This document shows positions 9,272 to 17,512 of a stretch of 43,338 nt of DNA, one piece after another. Below the pieces are notes generated by a model that saw only the letters and a program-made list of their open reading frames with translations, searched no databases and was not told where the DNA came from. Positions within the stretch are counted from its first letter, which is position 1, and each line of letters starts with the position of its first letter. This DNA is from Planctomycetota bacterium (GTDB lineage: Bacteria > Planctomycetota > Phycisphaerae > Sedimentisphaerales > Anaerobacaceae): positions 1 to 43,338 of the forward strand of contig JACNGQ010000318.1 of NCBI GenBank assembly GCA_014384025.1, read 5' to 3'. Both the position numbers and the translations under genes were made by a program.

Positions 9272-9317
9272 GGCACAATATAAGCGTAAGGCCACGCCTA
9301 ATCAATCTTATTGTGCC
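9272..9317. repeat. Imperfect inverted repeat upstream of the EamA gene
   Basis: GGCACAATATAAG at 9272-9284 faces CTTATTGTGCC at 9307-9317; the arms pair over 11 bases with a two-base bulge. A small inner hairpin AGGC-CAC-GCCT lies between them. It covers the alternative GTG start of the EamA gene and lies in its upstream region. It could be a regulator site or a small mobile-repeat remnant; there is no T-run to make it a terminator. Confidence 0.35.
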
Positions 9318-9432
9318 TTAAGGCGGGATTCTATTTCAAAGTCCACCTGTTGTATTTCTATCCTTAAAAACTTGGAGGCTATAGAGGTGTAAGCTGAAAA
9401 TAGACAAAAAAAAGAAACTTTCTTAATAATTT

Positions 9433-9460
9433 TTGCATATGGTCATAAATAACTTATATT
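9433..9460 (+). promoter_or_regulatory. Candidate promoter for the small Cys-rich gene
   Basis: A -35-like TTGCAT at 9433-9438 and a -10-like TATATT at 9455-9460 are separated by 16 bases, about 85 bases before the ATG at 9545. The match is fair, but the DNA here is AT-rich and such matches arise by chance. Confidence 0.35.
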
Positions 9461-9544
9461 TTTTATAGATTGAGCTTAGCAAAGAGGGATTAAAAGCAGG
9501 AAAAACGACATAATTTACTTCAGTTGCGAGGGGATTATACCCAG

Positions 9545-9757
9545 ATGAAAACGACTAAAAGTCAGCACAAAAAAGTTAAAACCGACGATACTGACTCAAA
9601 AACAAGAAATCCCGGATGTGCAAACTTCGATTACCATTACGACAGTTGCTTATTCCGAGATGAGTGTTTAGTGCAAAAGGGTCAGCGATGCGAATATTTT
9701 GAGCGTGCTGTTTTGCCTACTATTACCGATAATACCGAGGATATGCCCTCTGATTAA
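9545..9757 (+). CDS. Small Cys-rich protein, possible metal-binding site
   Basis: A 70-residue protein with a lysine- and threonine-rich N-terminus and a compact motif CANFDYHYDSCLFRDECL followed by QRCEYFERAVLP. The four cysteines in C-x9-C-x5-C-x6-C order, with the trailing YFERAVLP, look like a small zinc or iron-sulphur site; I have seen similar Cys-YFE-AVLP motifs in short bacterial proteins of unknown role. The ATG at 9545 is preceded by GAGGGG eleven bases upstream. A TTG at 9524 would add seven residues. The gene stands alone between a divergent transporter gene and a convergent aminotransferase gene. No function assigned. Confidence 0.65.
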   Translation: MKTTKSQHKKVKTDDTDSKTRNPGCANFDYHYDSCLFRDECLVQKGQRCEYFERAVLPTITDNTEDMPSD

Positions 9758-9928
9758 ATGGCAATAAATCTACCTATCGGAGAATGGATTTTACCCCCAA
9801 CGATACGAGTTAGTCGATTATCCCAGCATAAAATCTCTTTTTTCCGCAGTCTTTCAATTCTCTTATCCATCCCGTTCGGTCGCTTGCATGGGCACCGTAA
9901 AGCCAATATGTCATACAAAAATAGAAGC

Positions 9929-11086
9929 TTATAAAATCTTTTTCAGACCACAAACAAGGCGGCCAATGCCCTCGGCGGCAGTTTCTTTCTGAAGTGCTCC
10001 ATAGGCAACCCGAAGGTAACATCTATCTTCCATTCCGAAAGTCGTACCTGGAACAACAGCTACTTTGTGCTCTTCAATCAGACGTTTGACAAGTTTCATC
10101 GAGTCAAGGTCTGTGTGTACTCGAAGGAGAAAATAGAATGCTCCATCGGCACGAGGAACGGTTACTAAATCTCTGATGCTGCTCAATTCATTAAGGAATA
10201 TCTCACGGACCTCAGTGGTCATACGCAGCTTTTGACGGCAGTAGCCAGCTCCGGCACGCATTGCTCCGACTGCGGCCCACTGTGAGATTACCGGTGGACA
10301 AATCAAAATCGTGTCCTGAATCTTCCTGATTGGCATATAAAGATGCTCAGGTATCACCATCCAGCCAATCCGCCAGCTTGCAAAGCCATAGGCCTTGGAA
10401 AGGGAAAACAGCGAGATAGTATGTTCTGCACCGCCCTCGATTGAACCGGGCGAAAAGTGCTCAACGCCATTATAGGTGAAATATTCATAGGCTTCATCGC
10501 TGATGTGGTATATACCCTTTTGCCTGCAAAGCTCATTGACCTGCCGAAGGTCCGATTCGCGATACACAGAACCGGTTGGATTGTTCGGTGAGATAGTAAC
10601 AATGGCGCGCGTTCGGTCGGTAATGGCAGCGGTAATTGAATCCAGCTGCAACTGGTAATCGTCATCGGTAGGCACGCAGACGGCCTTACAATCGGCAATA
10701 ACGATGGCCATTTCATGATTGAAGTAGTAAGGCAGTTGGATAATAATCTCATCGCCAGGGTCCGTAACGGCAAGAACCGCATTGACAAAGCCCATATTGG
10801 CGCCGGCGGTTACGACAATCCGACTGCCCTCTATGGATATGTCATTTTCTGTTTGAAGCTTCGCCTGAATGGTATTGAGTAGTTCCGGGATGCCCTGGAC
10901 AAGTTTGTACTTGTGGTTTTCCGGATCGGCAAGAAATGTTTCGATAGCTCCTGCGGCTTCAGGGGGCGGGCCGTAATAGGCAACTCCCTGGCCTAACGAA
11001 ATTGTGCCGGGATTACTACGAATCAGTTCACCGACTATAGGGATTATCGGCGACTGCACAGACTGCATCCGCAAACTTTCGGCCAC
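9929..11086 (-). CDS. PLP-dependent aminotransferase, class I/II
   Basis: A 385-residue cytoplasmic fold-type I aminotransferase. Key residues are visible: SLGQGVAYYGPP at the substrate entry, Asn169 in SPNNPTG, Asp197 in SDEAYE, the PLP Schiff-base Lys231 in SLFSLSKAYGF, and the WRIGW motif after it. It resembles the aspartate/aromatic aminotransferase group, but the amino acid specificity cannot be read off. The start is a GTG at 11086 with GGGAGGT five bases ahead. It is a single-gene unit with 336 bases of apparently empty DNA upstream. The length and motif order are normal. Confidence 0.9.
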   Translation of the reverse strand: MAESLRMQSVQSPIIPIVGELIRSNPGTISLGQGVAYYGPPPEAAGAIETFLADPENHKYKLVQGIPELLNTIQAKLQTENDISIEGSRIVVTAGANMGFVNAVLAVTDPGDEIIIQLPYYFNHEMAIVIADCKAVCVPTDDDYQLQLDSITAAITDRTRAIVTISPNNPTGSVYRESDLRQVNELCRQKGIYHISDEAYEYFTYNGVEHFSPGSIEGGAEHTISLFSLSKAYGFASWRIGWMVIPEHLYMPIRKIQDTILICPPVISQWAAVGAMRAGAGYCRQKLRMTTEVREIFLNELSSIRDLVTVPRADGAFYFLLRVHTDLDSMKLVKRLIEEHKVAVVPGTTFGMEDRCYLRVAYGALQKETAAEGIGRLVCGLKKIL

Positions 11087-11422
11087 TTAAACCTCCCAAT
11101 ATGTAATTTACAACCTGTTAAGACCTATGTTCCGGCCAATTTACGAAATCCATCGCTGATTGTCAACCGATTTGGGCTTCTAAGATAGTCTTTGGTGTCA
11201 TAAATGCTCGCTATAAGGATTCTCTATAGGAGCCTCTCAGAAAGGAAAAATATTTTCTCACAGCGCAAACAAAATTATGAACCAATCTTAAGAAAAATCG
11301 TAATTCTTATCAAAATTGTACATATTAGCGGTTACTAACAAAATATTGGGCTGTTTCAGACCTCGAACAATAAACATCTCTTGTGAAGCTTTGTTTTCGT
11401 ACTTTAATGGAAAGAATGTAGT
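11087..11422. other. Intergenic region with no recognised gene
   Basis: This AT-rich 336-base stretch separates the divergent aminotransferase gene and small acidic-protein gene. It must carry both promoters, but I see no convincing -35/-10 pair. A short CTATA...TATAG inverted match near 11212-11230 is too weak to call. Confidence 0.5.
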
Positions 11423-11605
11423 ATGTGGGACGAAGAAAAAGATTTCGAGATTTTAGACAAGGTGGAAGAGTACGACCCGGACGACGAAAGTACTGATGAT
11501 TTTCAGTACCCGGAATTGGACCCATCCGCCGACGAAGATGAAAATGAAAATAGTGATGTTTTTGAATACGAAAACGATTTTTACCACGACGAAGAAGACG
11601 AATAG
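11423..11605 (+). CDS. Very acidic 60-residue protein
   Basis: A 60-residue protein, nearly half of it Asp or Glu (for example KVEEYDPDDESTDDFQYPEL), with several Tyr and Phe and only three basic residues. It has no Cys and no membrane segment, and is probably disordered. A GGAAAG lies nine bases before the ATG. The opposite strand has two overlapping open frames, a by-product of the GAA/GAC repeats. Such mini-proteins can be charge-based partners of DNA-binding or basic proteins, but this is speculation. The acidic bias could also be a chance frame, so I keep confidence moderate. Confidence 0.55.
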   Translation: MWDEEKDFEILDKVEEYDPDDESTDDFQYPELDPSADEDENENSDVFEYENDFYHDEEDE

Positions 11606-11776
11606 TGGCCGTGTTTTCCATTCATTAACATAATATACAACAAATTGGCTGAGAATGCGTGCAACTATAGTTAACGCAGTCAAACATTTTCGCTTCCTCT
11701 TCTGACTATCATCCTGCTCAATTGAACTTCACAGCGAAAAACCCTTATGGGAAGTATCGGTCAATACTATTGTTTG

Positions 11777-12061
11777 CTATTCTTTGTTCTCAGGTTTGGC
11801 CCTTTTTATGACAAAGAAATATGCAATTGCCCCGACACAATAAAAACTAAGTGACAAAGCGATTCCAGCGGCCCATATTAATTTGTCATACTTACCTTCA
11901 TGAGTTATCGGATTATAAAACTTCGACGCCGGCCGCTTTAGACAATCGATGAGCATTATCACAGAAAAAATTACTCCCAGGACAGCCAATACACCCAACA
12001 GAGCCTCAAAGCCGAATATCGGCCTTATTGGCCAGAATGGAAATCTAAACCAGTTAAACAT
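11777..12061 (-). CDS. Two-TM small membrane protein resembling PLDc_N
   Basis: A 94-residue protein with two membrane helices: residues 18-40, ending IMLIDCLKRP, and residues about 62-84, ending AIAYFFVIKR. The layout of a first helix, a D-C-L-x-R-P turn, a loop ending KLIWAA and a final helix ending YFFVIKR resembles the PLDc_N domain (PF13396) found alone or at the start of cardiolipin synthases. AGGAG lies eight bases before the ATG, so the start is secure. It stands alone, with 343 bases of empty DNA upstream. The role is unknown; isolated PLDc_N proteins are common in Bacteroidota and planctomycetes. Confidence 0.7.
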   Translation of the reverse strand: MFNWFRFPFWPIRPIFGFEALLGVLAVLGVIFSVIMLIDCLKRPASKFYNPITHEGKYDKLIWAAGIALSLSFYCVGAIAYFFVIKRAKPENKE

Positions 12062-12405
12062 AACAGATATCTCCTAAAAAGATTCACATTAAGCTTCTCT
12101 ACACGCTCTGTACTTAGGGAAAATTCCAAAAAAGTTACACATCAATTAAAGATTTTTTGTGGGTTTATGATATATAAATCCACGTTAAAGAAAGATTATC
12201 CATCCGGAAAGAGTCTTCATTAATGCTGCAATAACCGCCGAATTTAATTAAATCTCCCCACTTTCTCATCCGATATAGTTTGTATATTGTTATTTTTTCT
12301 TATTGTGCACCAGGCATTATTCGCAGGTGCATGTAACGCCCAGGGAGCGAATTAAGAAACGCAAAATAATCGCCTTCTCTTTGTTTTTTATTAGGAGATA
12401 ACAGA
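12062..12405. other. Intergenic region with no recognised gene
   Basis: This AT-rich 344-base gap lies between the divergent genes at 11777-12061 and 12406-12639. It contains the AGGAG sites of both genes at its ends. I see no convincing promoter, hairpin or short reading frame in it. Confidence 0.5.
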
Positions 12406-12639
12406 ATGGCTGGAGAAACATGTATGTGCGCCGATGAAAAACATGCCTGTGACCGAAACGGAGTTCATGGAAAAGTTCATGGAACTTTGTCCGGATTTGC
12501 TAACATGTGGCATGAGTGTACCGACTGTGGTCTGATCTATTGTGACGATTGCGGCAGAAACTGCCTCTCAGGAAAAGCCAGCGTCACTGACCAAACGAGA
12601 GTCTGTCCGGAGTGTGGTTCTGCTACAAAGCTGTTTTAG
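12406..12639 (+). CDS. Small double zinc-ribbon protein
   Basis: A 77-residue protein with ten cysteines. It has an N-terminal CMC pair, then CTDCG and YCDDCG-x2-NC in the middle, and a C-terminal CPECG knuckle, which together could bind two zinc ions. Three His residues near the N-terminus (KHAC, GVHGKVHG) add possible ligands. AGGAG lies seven bases before the ATG. The gene is convergent with lpxB, with nine bases between the stops. Nothing around it explains its job. It could be a regulator or a metal-storage protein; I do not assign a function. Confidence 0.65.
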   Translation: MAGETCMCADEKHACDRNGVHGKVHGTLSGFANMWHECTDCGLIYCDDCGRNCLSGKASVTDQTRVCPECGSATKLF

Positions 12640-12648
12640 CGTTCAGGC

Positions 12649-13788
12649 CTAATCCAGCATTTCAAGAACTATCTTTGTTACCTCCTTGCAGGCTTTTTTC
12701 ACAGCTAACGGCTCAGCTAATTGTATCAGCTCACAGCTTATTTGAGTCAGTTTGTACTTGTCGTGCAAAAGCCCCTCAATGCTTTCGACAATCGGCTCAA
12801 CAGAGGTAAAATAAGGCATAAACTCCGGCACTAATTCCTTGTCCGCCAGGATATTGACTAAAGACAGATATTTCGTTTTAATCAGCCATCGACCCACCAA
12901 TTGCCATAGAATCCTGCTTGATTGATACATTATCACCATAGGACAGCCGGCCGCCGTAACCTCCAGCGTTGCACTGCCGCTTGTAACAATCGTAAAATCT
13001 ACAGCGCCGGCAGTCTCGTTAACTGAACCAATTTTGTATTCACACTCAAAACCGCTGATTTGCGTTTTTCTAAGCAACTGTTCTCGCTTATTATCCACGG
13101 CTACCGTAATAAAGCATGCTTGCGGGTATTGCCCCTTTAAGTGCAGAGCAATCTGCTGCATCGGGCCCCAGAGCGATTCGATCTCAGCTCTACGCGAACC
13201 CGGCATAAGGGCAAATCGGGCTTTTTCGGGCTCAAAATCCTCATATCTTTCATAATGGTCCGAACCAATCTCCAACTTATCAAATAATGGATTGCCCACA
13301 AAAACCACATCCATACCTCTTCGACCGAACCATTCCTGCTCGAAAGGAAGTATGCAGCAGAGTTTATCACAACATTTGCGAAGTTTATGAATTCGCCAGC
13401 TCGCCCAGGCCCAAAGCTGCGGAGCAACGTAAAAAAGCGTCTTTACACCGGCTCTTTTTGCGGCCTTTGCAATGTGAAAGTTAAATGCGGGGGAATCGCA
13501 GACGATAACCAAATCCACCTTATTGCTCTTGATATAATTGGTTAAGCGCTTTATCAATTTGTAATAACGCCAGATATGCGTGAAGGCCTTGTATATCATT
13601 ACGGCCTTGCCGACGGTGGCCTCCAGCAGCTCGCAGCCCGCCTCAGCCATTTTAGGGCCGCCCACACCGACAAACTCAATGTCATAACCGCTATCCTTCA
13701 AAGCAGTTATCAGGCCCGCACAATGGGCGTCAGCGCTTGGCTCGGCGGCACTGATAAAAATGCGATATTTTTTATTTTTGTCCGGCAT
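12649..13788 (-). CDS. lpxB: Lipid-A-disaccharide synthase
   Basis: A 379-residue inner-membrane-associated GT19 enzyme that joins UDP-2,3-diacylglucosamine and lipid X in lipid A synthesis. Family segments are IEFVGVGGPKMAEAG, the FYVAPQLWAWASWRI block, FVGNPLFD, FALMPGSRRAEI and the sugar-nucleotide site TSGSATLEVTAAGCPMVIMYQ. The N-terminal substrate loop, usually a GExSGD-type motif, reads AAEPSADAH, with both glycines replaced by alanine. No clear ribosome-binding site precedes the ATG at 13788. Its presence implies an LPS-bearing outer membrane. It is a single-gene unit divergent from the PLD-like gene. Confidence 0.92.
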   Translation of the reverse strand: MPDKNKKYRIFISAAEPSADAHCAGLITALKDSGYDIEFVGVGGPKMAEAGCELLEATVGKAVMIYKAFTHIWRYYKLIKRLTNYIKSNKVDLVIVCDSPAFNFHIAKAAKRAGVKTLFYVAPQLWAWASWRIHKLRKCCDKLCCILPFEQEWFGRRGMDVVFVGNPLFDKLEIGSDHYERYEDFEPEKARFALMPGSRRAEIESLWGPMQQIALHLKGQYPQACFITVAVDNKREQLLRKTQISGFECEYKIGSVNETAGAVDFTIVTSGSATLEVTAAGCPMVIMYQSSRILWQLVGRWLIKTKYLSLVNILADKELVPEFMPYFTSVEPIVESIEGLLHDKYKLTQISCELIQLAEPLAVKKACKEVTKIVLEMLD

Positions 13789-13908
13789 AGGCGTATTTGT
13801 TTAACAAGATTCGGCCAAAACATCAACCAGATAATAAATTTCGTATCCGGTATTTAATATATCGAATATAGTATGTCGAATTAAAGATATCGAGCTGAGA
13901 ATAAAGAA

Positions 13909-14433
13909 ATGCTTGAATTCATCATAGACAGGGACATATACGAAAAAGTTATTTGCGGGCCAATCGATAAAGCCCGCAGGTTCGTCTGGATAGCAACGTC
14001 CGATTTGAAAGACCTATATGTGGAAAAGCAGGGTCGGATGGTGCCTTTTCTCGAGATTTTGTCCGATCTGATCAAAAAAAACGTCGAAATAAGACTCCTC
14101 CATGCCAAAGAGCCCGGGCCGGCCTTTCGAAAGGATTTCGATAAATACCCGAACCTGATAGATGGGATGGAACGAATCCTATGCCCGAGAGTTCACCTTA
14201 AAGCCGTTATCATCGACGGCGGATTCGCTTACAGCGGCAGTGCAAATCTTACCGGCGCGGGTATGGGGGCCAAGAGCAAACACAAAAGGAATTTCGAGGC
14301 CGGTATTATCACTGACGATCAAATAATAGTCGGTAAAGTTATGGAGCAGTTTGATAATATCTGGAGGGGAACTCACTGTAGAACCTGCAAACGGAAACAA
14401 TTTTGCGCAGACTATAAAGACATTTTGGTTTGA
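13909..14433 (+). CDS. Phospholipase D-like protein with one HKD motif and a Cys cluster
   Basis: A 174-residue protein with one PLD active-site motif: His96, Lys98 and Asp103 in RVHLKAVIIDGG, followed by the usual YSGSANLTGAG turn and a Glu in RNFEAGI. Proteins with one HKD motif act as dimers; family roles are nuclease, phospholipase or phosphotransferase. The C-terminus carries three cysteines (HCRTCKRKQFC) plus another at residue 16, suggesting a metal site not typical of the family. No signal peptide, so it is probably cytoplasmic. It lies divergent to lpxB and 52 bases before the BASS transporter gene. Confidence 0.8.
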   Translation: MLEFIIDRDIYEKVICGPIDKARRFVWIATSDLKDLYVEKQGRMVPFLEILSDLIKKNVEIRLLHAKEPGPAFRKDFDKYPNLIDGMERILCPRVHLKAVIIDGGFAYSGSANLTGAGMGAKSKHKRNFEAGIITDDQIIVGKVMEQFDNIWRGTHCRTCKRKQFCADYKDILV

Positions 14434-14485
14434 TTGAAAATATTTTCCAATAATGAATGATTAGCAGGGATTTATACTTCTCGAT

Positions 14486-15493
14486 ATGTTGAAGAAGGTA
14501 TTAAATTTTTATACGAAGTATTTTGCGGTGTGGGTGGTTGCCTTTGGGGTGGTGGCGTATTTTTGGCCTGAAGCGTTTTTGACGCTTGAAGAGAAGATGA
14601 CCTGGTTCTTTGCGGCAACCATCGAACGCATTTTGCCTCGTGCCCTTCGACTGGAAAAGGGAATGAACTGGTTCTTCGCCCTCACGATGTTCGGTATAGG
14701 GGCGGTTCTTCATATCGAAGATTTCAAACGAATCGCAAAAAAGCCGGCTATCGTATTAATCGGCTCGGCTGCGCAGTTTAGTATTATGCCGTTGGGTTCG
14801 TTTGTTCTGGCTAAGCTGTTCGGGTTACCGCCTGAAATTGCAGTTGGATTAATACTGACCGGCTCGGCGCCAGGAGCGATGGCAAGCAATGTGATGAGTT
14901 ACATCGCCAAAGCGGATACGGCATATTCGGTCTCGCTGACAACCGTATCGACGCTGTTATGTCCGCTATTAACGCCGGGATTAACTTTCCTTTTGGCAGG
15001 GTCGAGGCTGGAAATTCCTTTCTGGCAAATGGTATTAAGTGTAATCAAAATGGTGATTCTGCCTTTGTTCATAGGATTTGGAGTAAGGCATTATTTAAAA
15101 GAAAAAATAGAAAAGGTACTACCGATATTCCCGGCAATATCGGTTACTTTTATCATTTTTATCTGCTCGATGGTAATAGCGCTTAATAAGAATCGCCTGG
15201 GACAGGTGACGGGATTTGTTTTGATAACGGCGGTGATACTGAATCTTTACGGAATGTTATGCGGTTACGGCGTAGGCTCTGCTTTTCGAATGGAGGTGCG
15301 TCGAAAACGGACACTGGCGATTGAGATTGGAATGCAGAATGCCGGCTTAGGGACGGTTTTAGCACTGGAACATTTCGGCGAACAGGCAGCCATACCGGCG
15401 GCGATTTTCGTTTTTATATGCATTATCACAGCATCCGTAATGGCGGAAATCTGGCAGAAAAAACCCGTAGAAACAGTAACAGCAGCAGAATAA
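14486..15493 (+). CDS. BASS-family (bile acid:sodium symporter-like) transporter
   Basis: A 335-residue inner-membrane protein with about ten helices. Segments of the family are TMFGIGAVLHIEDFKR, the crossover motif LTGSAPGAMASNVMSYIAK with its Na-site residues, and GMQNAGLGTVLAL in the second half. Bacterial members move small organic anions such as pantoate or pyruvate with sodium; the substrate here is unknown. An oddity is an N-terminal internal repeat: residues 33-46 (TLEEKMTWFFAATI) and 55-68 (RLEKGMNWFFALTM) are alike. The start is an ATG at 14486 with a weak upstream GCAGGGA. A hairpin follows the gene before asd. Confidence 0.88.
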   Translation: MLKKVLNFYTKYFAVWVVAFGVVAYFWPEAFLTLEEKMTWFFAATIERILPRALRLEKGMNWFFALTMFGIGAVLHIEDFKRIAKKPAIVLIGSAAQFSIMPLGSFVLAKLFGLPPEIAVGLILTGSAPGAMASNVMSYIAKADTAYSVSLTTVSTLLCPLLTPGLTFLLAGSRLEIPFWQMVLSVIKMVILPLFIGFGVRHYLKEKIEKVLPIFPAISVTFIIFICSMVIALNKNRLGQVTGFVLITAVILNLYGMLCGYGVGSAFRMEVRRKRTLAIEIGMQNAGLGTVLALEHFGEQAAIPAAIFVFICIITASVMAEIWQKKPVETVTAAE

Positions 15494-15578
15494 ATATTAT
15501 ATATTAGCGGAAGACTATTGCATTGTGCCGATATAAAGGTATAATCCGGCTTTAGTTTTGGTACAAGCAAGTTCGATG

Positions 15579-15600
15579 GGCAGCCGGTTCGGCTGCCTTT
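15579..15600 (+). terminator. Hairpin between the BASS gene and asd
   Basis: GGCAGCCG at 15579-15586 pairs perfectly with CGGCTGCC at 15590-15597 around a three-base GTT loop and is followed by TTT. The stem is strong, but the T-run is only three bases before AAG, so this is either a weak intrinsic terminator of the BASS gene or a structure in the asd leader. Confidence 0.5.
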
Positions 15601-15640
15601 AAGTTTGTCTGTAATAGAAGATTTTGTGGAGCATTAAGTT

Positions 15641-16642
15641 ATGGGTTGCAAACTGGCAATCGCAGGTGTGACCGGTGCGGTCGGTCAGGAATTTTTGAAA
15701 ATCCTTCAAGAGCGGGATTTCCCGTTTGATTCTTTGAAAATGTTGGCGTCCAGCCGGTCGGCAGGTAAGAAAATAGAATTCAAAGGCAAAGAATATACCG
15801 TTGAAGAATTAACAAAGAAGAGCTTTAACCGTGTTAATATTGCTTTGTTTAGTGCCGGTGCCTCGCGAAGTAAAGAATTTGGGCCTGCAGCAGTTGAAGC
15901 TGGTGCAGTCGTTGTGGATAACTCCTCGGCGTTCAGGATGGACCCGAATGTTCCTTTAGTTATACCTGAAATAAACCCGCAGGCAATCAAGGAGCATAAA
16001 GGCATAATCGCCAATCCGAACTGCTCAACGATTATCGGTATTGTACCGGTCTGGCCGCTGCATAAAGCAAATCCAGTCAAACGAATGGTCGTAAGTACAT
16101 ACCAGGCCGCCAGCGGTGCGGGACATTCGGCGATGGTCGAGCTGCAAGAGCAAACGCAGGAAATCCTCGACGGAAAAAAACCGACCTGCAAAGCATTCCC
16201 GTACCAAATAGCGTTTAATTGCTTCAGCCATAACGCAGCGCTCGGGCCGAACGGATACAACCAGGAAGAGATGAAAATGGTCCACGAGACCAGGAAGATT
16301 TTTGGCTGTGCTGAGATTGCAATTACCTGTACCTGTATTCGTATCCCGGTATTACGCGCTCATTGCGAGAGTATTAATCTTGAGTTCACCGAGGCGATTA
16401 CGCCAGACCAGGTCAGGGACCTTTTGAGCACGGCGCCGGGCGTTTCGCTATTGGATGACCGTGAACACAACCGCTTCCCGATGCCAATCGACGCCTCCGG
16501 TAAAGATAACATTTTCGTCGGCAGAATTAGGCAGGATGAGTCCATACCTGAGAATCGCGGTATAAATATTTGGGTCGCCGGCGACCAGTTACGAAAAGGT
16601 GCGGCTCTAAACGCCATTCAGATTGCGGAAAAGTTGCTCTAA
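15641..16642 (+). CDS. asd: Aspartate-semialdehyde dehydrogenase
   Basis: A 333-residue cytoplasmic enzyme that makes aspartate semialdehyde from aspartyl phosphate with NADPH, the branch point to lysine/diaminopimelate, threonine and methionine. The nucleotide-binding GVTGAVGQEF opens the protein. Catalytic Cys128 is in NPNCSTI, the substrate-binding QAASGAG follows, and the conserved His of the family lies in the later IPVLRAHCESINLEF segment. The start ATG at 15641 has GTGGAG ten bases upstream. truA begins nine bases after the stop, so they are very likely one operon. Length and motifs are complete. Confidence 0.95.
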   Translation: MGCKLAIAGVTGAVGQEFLKILQERDFPFDSLKMLASSRSAGKKIEFKGKEYTVEELTKKSFNRVNIALFSAGASRSKEFGPAAVEAGAVVVDNSSAFRMDPNVPLVIPEINPQAIKEHKGIIANPNCSTIIGIVPVWPLHKANPVKRMVVSTYQAASGAGHSAMVELQEQTQEILDGKKPTCKAFPYQIAFNCFSHNAALGPNGYNQEEMKMVHETRKIFGCAEIAITCTCIRIPVLRAHCESINLEFTEAITPDQVRDLLSTAPGVSLLDDREHNRFPMPIDASGKDNIFVGRIRQDESIPENRGINIWVAGDQLRKGAALNAIQIAEKLL

Positions 16643-16651
16643 TCGGTAATA

Positions 16652-17404
16652 ATGGCCGTTCGCAATATAAAACTTACAATTGCCTACGACGGCACCGAAT
16701 ATCACGGTTGGCAAATTCAGCCGGGACAAAGAACAATCCAGGGAGTGATTACCGAAGCAATACAGGACCTGCTCGGCTCTGAGATAAGACTGTTCGGAGC
16801 GAGCAGAACCGATGCTGGTGTAAGCGCTTTGGGGCAGGTTGGTCTTATTCAAATCGATTCGCCAATACCAACGGAAAATCTGGCCAGGGCAATTACGGGC
16901 AGACTCCCCGCAGACATCGCGGTTACCGAAGCGGTGGAAGTCCCACAGGGCTTTGATTTGATGGGCGCGGTAACAAACAAGTTATACCGTTATACAATCT
17001 TTACAGGGCAGGTTCGGCCGGTTTTGAAAATCAGACACTGCTGGCATCTGCCCGCTAAACTCGATATTACAGCTATGACTGAAGCAGCGAAACTTGTGGT
17101 CGGCAAAAAAGATTTCAAATCCTTCGCATCCGCAGCGGATAAAAGAGAAAGCTCCGTTCGAACAATTTTTCGCTGTGATGTTGATATTAGTAAAGAGGAA
17201 GAAAAAGGCTGGATATATGTTGATGTAGAGGGGGACGGCTTTTTGTATAATATGGTCAGGAATATCGTTGGTACCCTGGTCGATGTGGGCACCGGCAGAT
17301 GGAGACCTGAAAAGATAAATGAGATTCTCGAAGCAAAAGACCGTACCGCAGCAGGACAGCTCGCCCCGCCTCAGGGATTGTGCCTGATGTGGATTAAATA
17401 TTGA
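16652..17404 (+). CDS. truA: tRNA pseudouridine(38-40) synthase
   Basis: A 250-residue TruA that isomerises uridines 38-40 of the tRNA anticodon arm. The catalytic Asp54 is in FGASRTDAGVSALGQV, preceded by YDGTEYHGWQIQPGQRTIQG, and the C-terminal GDGFLYNMVRNIVGTLV is complete. The gene follows asd by nine bases. The last ten codons (QGLCLMWIKY then TGA) are found again at 18356-18388, encoding the same residues with different codons, just ahead of the glycosyltransferase gene. This implies that this truA end, with the CPBP gene behind it, entered beside or replaced part of a resident truA. The protein itself appears intact. Confidence 0.95.
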   Translation: MAVRNIKLTIAYDGTEYHGWQIQPGQRTIQGVITEAIQDLLGSEIRLFGASRTDAGVSALGQVGLIQIDSPIPTENLARAITGRLPADIAVTEAVEVPQGFDLMGAVTNKLYRYTIFTGQVRPVLKIRHCWHLPAKLDITAMTEAAKLVVGKKDFKSFASAADKRESSVRTIFRCDVDISKEEEKGWIYVDVEGDGFLYNMVRNIVGTLVDVGTGRWRPEKINEILEAKDRTAAGQLAPPQGLCLMWIKY

Positions 17405-17512
17405 TTTCAAAACAAAGATTGCATTATAAAAATTTATACATATATTTGGAGACCATATAAGCTGTAGTTAGATAGCCTAATTGAAAGTATCGTCTAATCG
17501 GAAAGAAACGAG

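Noticed and set aside
9810-10022. A 70-codon minus-strand frame overlapping the aminotransferase 3' end
   Set aside because: It lies largely in another frame of the aminotransferase gene and has no start signal.
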